Positions 30,188 to 38,066 of a DNA stretch of 64,000 bases are shown one piece after another (positions within the stretch are counted from its first letter, which is position 1; each line of letters opens with the position of its first letter). Both the position numbers and the translations under genes were made by a program. The DNA is from Candidatus Obscuribacterales bacterium (GTDB lineage: Bacteria; Cyanobacteriota; Vampirovibrionia; Obscuribacterales; Obscuribacteraceae): assembly GCA_019752635.1 (NCBI GenBank), contig JAIELX010000038.1, positions 1 through 64,000 of the forward strand. The letters are read 5' to 3'. The notes under the pieces were generated by a model, which saw only the letters and a program-made list of their open reading frames with translations, searched no databases and was not told the DNA's origin.

Positions 30188-31546
30188 ATGGCCGGACCAG
30201 GTACTTTAATCACGCTCCCCACAGCGCTTCAAGAAGCTGTCCAACAAGGATGGCTCGAATCCGAATTTCGCGATGGCTTGGAAAGCGTTCTAGCTTATGG
30301 CTTGCACGCAGTGTCCGAACCGGTGGCAACCAATATCGGCGAAACCGTAACCAAGACGCGTGCTGGCAAAAAAGCACCGGCAACTACGCCGATTTCAGCC
30401 GCAACACTCAACTCGAACCTGGATAACGGCTTGACTCCCTCGCTATTTGCGATGGAACAATACATTTTGACGATGAAGCAGTATGCAGATACTGCCGACG
30501 TCAACTTGCTTCAAGCAAAAGCCGCATTGAAGAACCACGTTCTGAAGATTTCAAAAAACAGCGGCACGCAAGCTCAGCAAACCAGAGAACGCCTCGCGAG
30601 AGCTGCTCTGTTTAACTCGTACATGGGTGGTAACAGCCGCGTAACCGCTGCAGCGTCTCCGACTACAACCACTTGTACCGTCGATGACGTGCGGGGTTTC
30701 GAAGTTGTATTGGTCAACGGCAAGCCGACGACCGTCTCTGCTTCGAATCCGCTTGCCGTTGTGGAAACCGGTACAAGCGCACAAACTCTTTCCGTAACAG
30801 GTGTTGCCCGCGACGTCACGAACGTTTCGGCCGCAGCGGCTGCCGGCGGATGGAGCGGAACTCTCACCTTCGCCACGGCTACCGCTCCGACAGCTAACGA
30901 TGTTCTCGTCGCTGCCAATGCGCCCGCCATATTCCGCGCTGGTGGCAGAACAAGCACTCGAACATTGACCAGCTCCGACTTGCTCACAATGGGCGTGATC
31001 GAAGACGTGGTTGCCTATCTGCGAGATCAAGGTACGCCTCCTTTCGAAGATGGCTTCTATCACTGTGTCTTGGATAACACCTCCGGTCGTCAGTTGTTCG
31101 GCGATACCGAGTTCCAAAACTTGTACCGCTCAATGGCAAACGATTCGGCAATTCGCCGAGGCGTACTCGCCGAAATCATGGGTGTGCGCTTCATGCACAC
31201 AACCGAAGCACCAGTACAAACCGCTGGCGGTGGTGTTTCTGTGAAGGTTCGTCGTCCGATGATCATCGGCGGAGAAGCTCTCATCAAAGGCGACTTCCAA
31301 GGCGTCGAAGAGCACGTTGCGGAACTCAACCCGATGGGCATTCACGAAATGTCAGTAGTCGACGGCATCTGCCAAGTTGTTCGTCCTCCGCTCGACAGAT
31401 TGGGTCAAACGGCCGGTATCTCCTGGTACACGGTTGTGGACTTCTGTTGCCCAACTGACTTGACTGCAACCAACGCGATTATCCCCACAGCGGGAAGCTC
31501 GCTCTACAAGAGAGCAGCAGTAATCGAACATTACGGCGGCTCCTAG
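30188..31546 (+). CDS. Major capsid protein
   Basis: 452 aa, with CAGGAGG upstream and its own promoter and leader. LESVLAYGLHAVSEPVATNI, the long alpha region, and an inserted Ala/Thr/Val-rich beta domain (about residues 155-255) are followed by the axial domain (IMGVRFMHTTEAPVQ). Position after the scaffold and the strong expression signals support the call. It may belong to the N4-gp56 group of HK97-fold capsids. Confidence 0.8.
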   Translation: MAGPGTLITLPTALQEAVQQGWLESEFRDGLESVLAYGLHAVSEPVATNIGETVTKTRAGKKAPATTPISAATLNSNLDNGLTPSLFAMEQYILTMKQYADTADVNLLQAKAALKNHVLKISKNSGTQAQQTRERLARAALFNSYMGGNSRVTAAASPTTTTCTVDDVRGFEVVLVNGKPTTVSASNPLAVVETGTSAQTLSVTGVARDVTNVSAAAAAGGWSGTLTFATATAPTANDVLVAANAPAIFRAGGRTSTRTLTSSDLLTMGVIEDVVAYLRDQGTPPFEDGFYHCVLDNTSGRQLFGDTEFQNLYRSMANDSAIRRGVLAEIMGVRFMHTTEAPVQTAGGGVSVKVRRPMIIGGEALIKGDFQGVEEHVAELNPMGIHEMSVVDGICQVVRPPLDRLGQTAGISWYTVVDFCCPTDLTATNAIIPTAGSSLYKRAAVIEHYGGS

Positions 31547-31579
31547 TCCCAGCTAGCAGCTCAGGTATAGACATCATGA

Positions 31580-31613
31580 ACGGGATCGGTTTGGTTACTC
31601 CGACCGATCCCGT
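31580..31613 (+). other. 11-bp perfect hairpin after the capsid gene
   Basis: ACGGGATCGGT (31580-31590) pairs with ACCGATCCCGT (31603-31613). No T tract follows, so it is more likely an mRNA-stabilising 3' structure or partial terminator that raises capsid expression. Confidence 0.5.
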
Positions 31614-31639
31614 CCAGTAAATAGAGGATGTGTTTGGTA

Positions 31640-32140
31640 ATGGCAAAAAACAAAGACAAAGAGGCACCGGCTCTGATGCCCGAGGATCAATCGTTCGAAG
31701 TTCAGCCGGTCCCCGCACCTGAAGAGGCAGAGTTCGAACCCGAAGTTGCGGCGACTCCGGAGGAAAAAGACCCAGAAGTGGAACCGGAACCGGCAGCGCT
31801 CCCGGAAGAAATGGATACTCCCGAAGCAGTTTTTCAAGAGACTCCGGTTGAAGTTGGGCCAGAAAACGAACCGGTCAAGGATCAGGAACCGCCCGTCAAA
31901 GATCCTGAAGACGAAGAAGATCCACCGCCGTCGGCACTTCCAATGGAGCGCCTGCGAGCAGCAGAAGCCTTCAAGACTAGTTTTCGAGGAGTACACCTCT
32001 CGTTCAAGAGCGGCGATCTCATCGAAGACCAAGAGATGGGCGAGTTTATGCTTGCGACAGGGTCACCTGTTCACTGGGTTAAAGAAACTGCCAATTACAT
32101 CGAATGCCCCAAGTGCAAGCACTCCTTCATTAAAGAGTAG
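31640..32140 (+). CDS. Acidic capsid-accessory protein
   Basis: 166 aa from ATG 31640 (GAGG 12 bases upstream); ATG 31628 is an alternative. About 100 residues are Glu/Pro/Val-rich and disordered. The C-terminus is a small domain with YIECPKCKHSF. It lies between capsid and neck genes. Possible decoration or head completion protein. Confidence 0.55.
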   Translation: MAKNKDKEAPALMPEDQSFEVQPVPAPEEAEFEPEVAATPEEKDPEVEPEPAALPEEMDTPEAVFQETPVEVGPENEPVKDQEPPVKDPEDEEDPPPSALPMERLRAAEAFKTSFRGVHLSFKSGDLIEDQEMGEFMLATGSPVHWVKETANYIECPKCKHSFIKE

Positions 32141-32145
32141 GAATC

Positions 32146-32937
32146 ATGTCTCTCACCGAAGCACAAAAATCCGACGCCCGCCGCCACCTCGAATATCCGA
32201 CAATCGGACTCATTCGGCGTGACGACGGCGTCGGTGTCTTCGGTCAATCTGCCGGCGGACGGTACTTTCAGCACTTCGGTTTACTCGAGTACAGATTGCA
32301 AAACATGCCACCAGTTGATGAAGCTAGATTGACTGGCTGCGCATACGGTGCGCTTGCGTTGCCCGCGGGAATGGACCCGCTCACCGGCAATCAGCTGACG
32401 GTCACGATCAGTGGAGGCGGGCTCGGTTCACCTGTAGTCCTGGTGATTACAGCTGCAGCTGGAGAAACACGGGTGAGCTTGCTTCAAAAGCTGGTCGTAG
32501 CGGGAGCACAGAATACGAGCCTTGCCACGGCGCAAATTGTTCCGATGGCACCATATGGCGGCGGCTCTTCGGGTCTGCCGGTGCAGCCTGAATGTGCATT
32601 CATCGCACCAAACGCATTCACCCTTGCAGTGACCGGCACCGGGCAAATAGCACCAGTCATCACCTCGCAGGGCGTCAAACAGGAACCAAGCGCCGTAGTG
32701 AGCAAAACTTCAACGATTTATGGTTATCTACCGATCCTTTCTTTTCTGGAAGGTGCGATCGCCGGTTCAACGAGAAACCTCGACACGTCGAAAGCTGATG
32801 TTTGGGTCGCGAGACGAGATGAAATTGATCAGCGCAAGAAACTCTACAAAGAGTGGCAACAACGGCTTGCTCGATTCATGGATGTTCCGGTCAATCCTGG
32901 CTCCGCTACTTCAGGCGGCAGCAGGGTGGTGATTTAG
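32146..32937 (+). CDS. Head-tail adaptor-region protein
   Basis: 263 aa. A beta-rich middle and a C-terminal charged helix (VWVARRDEIDQRKKLYKEWQ). By position, a head completion or connector protein. No family recognised by motif. Confidence 0.55.
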   Translation: MSLTEAQKSDARRHLEYPTIGLIRRDDGVGVFGQSAGGRYFQHFGLLEYRLQNMPPVDEARLTGCAYGALALPAGMDPLTGNQLTVTISGGGLGSPVVLVITAAAGETRVSLLQKLVVAGAQNTSLATAQIVPMAPYGGGSSGLPVQPECAFIAPNAFTLAVTGTGQIAPVITSQGVKQEPSAVVSKTSTIYGYLPILSFLEGAIAGSTRNLDTSKADVWVARRDEIDQRKKLYKEWQQRLARFMDVPVNPGSATSGGSRVVI

Positions 32938-32938
32938 T

Positions 32939-33712
32939 GTGGCGGACTGGGCGGATATTCAAGAACGCATAGACGGCGGTCGCGGCAAAGCTGGCGACGT
33001 GCTCGGTATGCCGCATGATGTTTATCGAATCGTTGCCGGCTCAAATGGTGATTTCCTGGCCGCAGGAAATAAGCTTTCCACGCAGATGAACCTCTACTGG
33101 AAAGCGGTCAAGGAAGTAAAAGGATCGCAGGAAGGCGACACTAAGCGCGGATTTTCCATCTACGAGCTCGTCGCAGATATGTCTGGCTACAAGGTGGGAG
33201 ATCTGTTTCTCAACGCCGATCCGATCTACCAGGCGGGCAACGTCAAGGTCAATTTTTCCAGCACGGACATCGTTGGAATTTGCCTGGCTTCCAATGCGCC
33301 AGAACACAAGGCAATTGGAGTTCGTTGCAACAAGGTGGCGAAAGTCTATCGGCCTTCAGCTACCGGCCCGTCTGTTGACGGCTATTGGACGCCAACGGTT
33401 GAAAATGCGGCTCCGCTTCGACTCGTTAGCGGTTCGTTTGGTCTTGGCACGGTGGGACAAACGCCAGCACTAGTTCCGATGGGGATTCAGCCTCTTTCTC
33501 CTTCTGGTGAAAAGGCGGTTGATGACGTTCCCGGGATGGCTCGCAAGTCGAATTTCGCGTGCTATATGCCACCACTTCCGGGTTTCACCCTGGCGGAAGG
33601 TGATCGAGTGGAAGACAATATCGGATGCATCTATTCAGTCATTGTGAGCTATCGCCAGGATACTGGCATGGCAGGCAACTTCCTGGTGCTCGAGAAGGAG
33701 TCAAATGGCTAA
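32939..33712 (+). CDS. Neck-region structural protein
   Basis: 257 aa from GTG 32939, one base after the preceding TAG. Mixed alpha/beta; MGIQPLSPSGEKAVDD and SNFACYMPPLP in the last third. By position, a connector or tail-completion component. It overlaps the next gene by eight bases. Confidence 0.55.
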   Translation: MADWADIQERIDGGRGKAGDVLGMPHDVYRIVAGSNGDFLAAGNKLSTQMNLYWKAVKEVKGSQEGDTKRGFSIYELVADMSGYKVGDLFLNADPIYQAGNVKVNFSSTDIVGICLASNAPEHKAIGVRCNKVAKVYRPSATGPSVDGYWTPTVENAAPLRLVSGSFGLGTVGQTPALVPMGIQPLSPSGEKAVDDVPGMARKSNFACYMPPLPGFTLAEGDRVEDNIGCIYSVIVSYRQDTGMAGNFLVLEKESNG

Positions 33713-34604
33713 TGAATTTACAGTCTTCGAAGGTTTTCGCGCGCAGCTGGTGACCGCGCTCACCGGCATGACGAATGCACTTAGTCAGCCGATCGTTGTC
33801 GAGATCGGAATCGGTTGGCCGTCACAACCAAAATTCGCCGAGCTCTCGTCGGAGCCAACAAAATGTCTCGTTTCAATTTACGACCGAAAAGTGTCCAAAC
33901 CAGTCCGGAGTTTTCTGCCTCACCAGTTCGCGGCAACGATCAATCCCACTGGCATTACAGCGACGCTCAACAAAGTGAATCTCCCACCAGCGGATACCGC
34001 GACAGTCACGTTGGCTTTTGCTGTTGGCTTCAGCGCTGTCCAGCTGAATGACGCTGTCGGACTTGGCGTTCACATGGGAAAAGACGACGACGGAGCCACC
34101 GCTTCGGCCGTAGCCGGCGAAACTCTAACGACTTTGGCAGCGAAGCTACGCGACGCAATCAATGCCAATCCCACTCTAAATGATTGGCTATCTGCGACAG
34201 CCGCAGGCGCGGTTGTCACAATTACGAATCTGACAACAAAACCACTTCGGCTCGGCGCCAACACAGGCAACGTCCACCAGGGGCATGTTGAAGTTGCTCG
34301 CCAATCGAGGCAGGCTCAAGTTGTGATCTGGACATCTACCAACGACGTTCGCAAACGGGTTGGAGCCAAGGTAGAGGAATTTCTCGGTCAACTTCAAGCA
34401 GACTACGGCTTTGCTCTGGGCAATCAGCATGTACGCGTCATGCTTGAGGGTGGTTTGCTGAACGATGAAAACGTGAAGATGGACATTTATCGTCAAGATT
34501 TTGTTTTTTCGCTCGAGTATGGAATCACTCGAATCGATCAAGCTTGGTCAGTACTCGTTGCGATCGGAAGCTACGTGAATTTAGATACTGGCGAAAAAAT
34601 TTGA
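33705..34604 (+). CDS. Tail terminator/neck-like protein with inserted Ig-like domain
   Basis: 299 aa, with AAGGAG upstream. An N-terminal helix and a C-terminal alpha/beta part (VEEFLGQLQADYGFALGN, DFVFSLEYGITRID) are interrupted by a Thr/Ala-rich beta insert (about 75-200). Directly precedes the sheath gene, as tail terminators do. Confidence 0.6.
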   Translation: MANEFTVFEGFRAQLVTALTGMTNALSQPIVVEIGIGWPSQPKFAELSSEPTKCLVSIYDRKVSKPVRSFLPHQFAATINPTGITATLNKVNLPPADTATVTLAFAVGFSAVQLNDAVGLGVHMGKDDDGATASAVAGETLTTLAAKLRDAINANPTLNDWLSATAAGAVVTITNLTTKPLRLGANTGNVHQGHVEVARQSRQAQVVIWTSTNDVRKRVGAKVEEFLGQLQADYGFALGNQHVRVMLEGGLLNDENVKMDIYRQDFVFSLEYGITRIDQAWSVLVAIGSYVNLDTGEKI

Positions 34605-34610
34605 TATAGT
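34593..34610 (+). promoter_or_regulatory. Late promoter of the sheath gene
   Basis: GAAAAAATTTGATATAGT, a variant of the late motif, overlaps the end of the preceding gene and lies 81 bases before the sheath start. Confidence 0.5.
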
Positions 34611-34617
34611 CCGCTCA

Positions 34618-34653
34618 TTCGGGAAAGAATCCCACCGGTTTGGCTTGATGCCT
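34618..34653 (+). repeat. Leader element, copy 2 (sheath)
   Basis: The same 36-base element as before the capsid gene, with one A/G difference in the hairpin loop. Confidence 0.7.
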
Positions 34654-34690
34654 TGATTCAAAAGTTCCTTTTGATGGAGGCGAGCCGGCT

Positions 34691-36286
34691 GTGCCGATTA
34701 TCGTTAATAAGCCAGACTTCAACGCTTCGGCGCTACAGGCAAGCGATCTGTACGTCAGAATAATTCCGCCACCGGGCTTTGTCAGGGGCGAACCAACCGA
34801 CGTGCTGGTTGTTCTCGGAACGGCATCTTGGGGTCCGAAGAATCAACCGATTCTCAATGGCTCGCCCAACGATATCGCCTCCAACTTTGGTGGAGTCACG
34901 GCCGATGCAGCGGCTGATCCATTCGACCTCTGCACCGATGCACAAATAGCGTTCTCGCAAGCGCGCTCAGCTGGACTTTCTATCTACGGAATCAGAATCT
35001 CAGACGGCACGGACGCTGCAGCAACTTATACTTTGCTCGATACCAGCGGCACTCCAAAGAACGGACTCGTTCTAACCGGCAAACACACAGGCAAGCTTGG
35101 TAACAATATTCGCGTCCTGATCACCGACGGTAGCAAGACTGGCACCTACACTGTCACGATCGTACCGTTTAGTGGTGGGCGTGCTGAAGTTTACCCGAAT
35201 ATTGCGTACAGCACACCGGGTGATTTCTGGAACTCGCTGAAATCAGCGATCAACAACGGCATGTCCGGTTTACGTGGTCCTTCAGAGTTGGTTGTTGGCG
35301 GCGCCGTCGACGCAACAGCTATTGCTCCGGCGCTAGGCACGTTTGCCTTGACTGGTGGTACTGATGGGCGTGCTTCCGTTGCAGCCGCAAACTTCATAGG
35401 GTCCGACACAGCAATGCCGAAAACCGGTATTTATGCAGTACGTGGACTGACGCCATCGGCAAATATCATCATCTGCGCAGGACTCACAGACACTACTGTC
35501 TATGCAACCCTGCAAGCACTCGTCGAAGACCAAGGAATGGTCGTCGTTCTTCCGTTCGCAAAAGGCACATCGACAGCGTCTGCGATTTCTTCCAAGAAGA
35601 CTCTCGGTATTGACTCACCCAACGTCATCTTTTGCAAAGACTGGGTGCAGTGGTTTGACACAGGTTCAGGACAAACCAGATATGTACCGCCGACGGCTTT
35701 TGTTGCCGGCCGTATTGCCTGCCTTGCTCCTGAAATCTCGCCTACAAACAAAGAAGTCTATGGTGTGGTGGGCACAGAGCGGCAGGACATCAGTGGCGGA
35801 AATCTGCCTTACTCTCCTGCTGAAGTAGGACAACTACAGAAAAATGGAATTGTCTTCATAACCAATCCTGTCCCTGGTGGTCGGTACTGGGGAATTCGTC
35901 ACGGTATGTCGTCCAGCTCCGATCCTGTTCGGGCTCCCATTGAATATGCCCGAATGACCAATTATTTGGCTCACTCGCTCGCTGACTTTATGGGCAAATT
36001 CGTTGGCGAGAATCAAACTACTCGCGTCAACGATGCTTTGCGCGGAGCCGTAAAGGGCACGCTCGATAGCTTCCTGATGAATCTCAAGCAGTCTGGACAG
36101 ATTGACGATTTCATCACTGTCTGCGACTTGACTAACAACACTCCGGAGTTGATCGCTCAGCACTTCTTGCGCGCGGCGCTTCGGGTTCGGTACATGTCCT
36201 CCGTTCAGTTCTTCATCGTAGATCTGCAGGGCGGAACGACCGTGGTCACCATCGGCAACCAAGTCGGCGAAGGACTCGCGGCCTAA
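34691..36286 (+). CDS. Tail sheath protein
   Basis: 531 aa from GTG 34691, with GGAGG upstream. FVRGEPTDVLVVLGTASWGP at the N-terminus and the C-terminal block (WGIRHGMSSSSDPVRAPIEY, RVNDALRGAVKGTLDSFLMN, VRYMSSVQFFIVDLQGG) are standard for contractile sheaths. It fixes the virion type as myovirus-like. Confidence 0.9.
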   Translation: MPIIVNKPDFNASALQASDLYVRIIPPPGFVRGEPTDVLVVLGTASWGPKNQPILNGSPNDIASNFGGVTADAAADPFDLCTDAQIAFSQARSAGLSIYGIRISDGTDAAATYTLLDTSGTPKNGLVLTGKHTGKLGNNIRVLITDGSKTGTYTVTIVPFSGGRAEVYPNIAYSTPGDFWNSLKSAINNGMSGLRGPSELVVGGAVDATAIAPALGTFALTGGTDGRASVAAANFIGSDTAMPKTGIYAVRGLTPSANIIICAGLTDTTVYATLQALVEDQGMVVVLPFAKGTSTASAISSKKTLGIDSPNVIFCKDWVQWFDTGSGQTRYVPPTAFVAGRIACLAPEISPTNKEVYGVVGTERQDISGGNLPYSPAEVGQLQKNGIVFITNPVPGGRYWGIRHGMSSSSDPVRAPIEYARMTNYLAHSLADFMGKFVGENQTTRVNDALRGAVKGTLDSFLMNLKQSGQIDDFITVCDLTNNTPELIAQHFLRAALRVRYMSSVQFFIVDLQGGTTVVTIGNQVGEGLAA

Positions 36287-36314
36287 GACACTCAAACGGT
36301 AACGGAGAATCGGT

Positions 36315-36782
36315 ATGCCGAATGTATTTGGACGAAATGACTTCAACATCGGAGAAGATGTTTCCTGCACGATTATGTCGTCAGCAGGAGATACTTTCCC
36401 GGCCGATAGACTCGGTCACATCAAGGATCTTGATGTGGACTTCGATGATGATCACGTCCAGGTGAAAACGATAAGCCGTGGCGGTGGCACTCTCAACGAA
36501 GTCATCCCGCGGGGTGTGTCAGGGAAGATGTCACTCACTCGCGCAGACGGTTCCTTCGGCAGACTGATCATCGAATCTCGGCGCCGATTCAAAGAACAGG
36601 GCGAGCGCATTAGCTTCTCTTTTCAGTACCAGATTCGCAACCGTGACGGTAGTGTCGACAGCTACTTGGTAACGGGTGCCAAAATCATGAAGGCGAAGTT
36701 GTTCAATGCTTCGGCCGGAAAGGAAGTTGATTGTTCGTTCCAATTCGTTGGCGGCGAAATCGAACTAACATCAGGCAATTAA
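36315..36782 (+). CDS. Tail tube protein
   Basis: 155 aa. Position after the sheath, size, and strands such as YQIRNRDGSVDSYLVTGAKI fit a tail tube subunit, which forms the inner tube as hexameric rings. Confidence 0.75.
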   Translation: MPNVFGRNDFNIGEDVSCTIMSSAGDTFPADRLGHIKDLDVDFDDDHVQVKTISRGGGTLNEVIPRGVSGKMSLTRADGSFGRLIIESRRRFKEQGERISFSFQYQIRNRDGSVDSYLVTGAKIMKAKLFNASAGKEVDCSFQFVGGEIELTSGN

Positions 36783-36814
36783 GAGCCTGACTTGACTTAA
36801 GGAGCAAATAGTCA

Positions 36815-37348
36815 ATGTCAAAACAACAGATCAAGGTGTCTCACGAGATACCGAAAGACGCTGAGCGCATGGATTATGCGGCGGTGCAAGACCAACGCGA
36901 GGTTCGGGATCAAATGGCTGAACAAGCCATCGAGCGCGAACTATCAAACGAAGCGATCGCACCTGAATTGTCGCCTCTGGCGATGATGATGCAGGAAGCG
37001 CAGTCAAAACGCGAGTATCTGAAGGAACTGAGTTTCGAGCTTCCTGACGGGCGCGTTGTAGACATGGCGCCTCCGAAAGTTGCCACTTCGTTGATCGTTA
37101 CCCAAATCATGCAAAACGAACAAGGCATGAATCCAATTGTGGTGACGGGAGCCTATAACAGCGTCAAGGCAATGCTGCATGTACAGGTTCTGGATGGTCG
37201 CCCGGTTGCGCGTCCAACCAACAAAACTGAGCTGCAAGAACTCATGAATCGCATCGGCAATGTCGGCTGCGAGATAGTGGAGCAGATGTACGCGATCTAC
37301 TTCGCACCGCCGCCGCCGAGTGCAATCAAGATCCTAAAAAAGTCATAG
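36815..37348 (+). CDS. Tail assembly chaperone (G-like)
   Basis: 177 aa, with AAGGAGC upstream. Acidic and helical at the N-terminus, then a small domain (RVVDMAPPKVATSLIVTQI). It lies between tube and tape measure genes. The 3' end holds the slippery heptamer A AAA AAG (37336-37342) just before the TAG stop, so a -1 frameshift gives a longer protein. Confidence 0.75.
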   Translation: MSKQQIKVSHEIPKDAERMDYAAVQDQREVRDQMAEQAIERELSNEAIAPELSPLAMMMQEAQSKREYLKELSFELPDGRVVDMAPPKVATSLIVTQIMQNEQGMNPIVVTGAYNSVKAMLHVQVLDGRPVARPTNKTELQELMNRIGNVGCEIVEQMYAIYFAPPPPSAIKILKKS

Positions 37349-37524
37349 AAGACCAAGAGTGGATGGAAGTCGCTCTTTGCATTAAGAACGGCATCGACAT
37401 TGATAGAGCGCGATCAATGTCCGCTATCGAGCGAAGAGCCTTCTTCTACACGTTCGCGGTCATGGACGGAAATGAAATAGACTGGGTGACCGGAGCCATC
37501 AAGTCGCCGGAGTCGCAAGAGTGA
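36815..37524 (+). CDS. Tail assembly chaperone fusion (GT-like), by -1 frameshift
   Basis: A shift at 37336-37342 moves ribosomes into the -1 frame, adding VIEDQEWMEVALCIKNGIDI and ending at TGA 37522-37524, about 59 extra residues. The lambda G/GT arrangement is conserved across tailed phages and both forms bind the tape measure protein. The extension overlaps the start of the next gene (GTGA). Confidence 0.7.
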
Positions 37525-38057
37525 GCACATCGAGTTTTAATTCACTTGGTGCATTTGCCAACTACATGCGTCGGCAGGCAATAACCCAGTGCAAGCACGC
37601 GATGACATCCGCACTGGACCAAATAGGTCAGGATGTTAAAGCACAAGCGATCGCCAACATTGGTCACTATCAAAATGCTGTCGGAAACTACCCCGCCTGG
37701 GCGCAGTTGGCGCCAGCCACGCTCGACCGAAAGAGCAGATATGGACAAGGCTTAGGGGGCAATCCAGACACCCCTCTTTATGCCACTGGCAAGCTACAAA
37801 GAAGTATCAAATATGTAGTCCACAGACCAAGCCTGTCAGTGCACATTGGCTCAAACGTTAAATCGATTGTCTACACCGAATTCGGAACACAAGACATGCC
37901 TCCGCGGCCGCTATTCGGCCCCGCAGCCATGCAAGTGATGCCGAGATTTTTGCCTATGCTAGGCGCTTATGCTTTGGCTGGGATTGGTGGAGTTTCGATC
38001 GCCACTACTCGCAAGAGTGGAATCAGCAGTTATCCCATATCGGGATTCACCATCTGA
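37521..38057 (+). CDS. HK97 gp10-like tail completion protein
   Basis: 178 aa from GTG 37521. YPAWAQLAPATLDRKSRYG, LYATGKLQRSIKY and IVYTEFGTQDMPPRPLFGPA are typical of gp10-like/virion morphogenesis proteins. Its place between chaperone and tape measure is slightly unusual. Confidence 0.7.
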   Translation: MSTSSFNSLGAFANYMRRQAITQCKHAMTSALDQIGQDVKAQAIANIGHYQNAVGNYPAWAQLAPATLDRKSRYGQGLGGNPDTPLYATGKLQRSIKYVVHRPSLSVHIGSNVKSIVYTEFGTQDMPPRPLFGPAAMQVMPRFLPMLGAYALAGIGGVSIATTRKSGISSYPISGFTI

Positions 38058-38066
38058 GGAGGCGAA

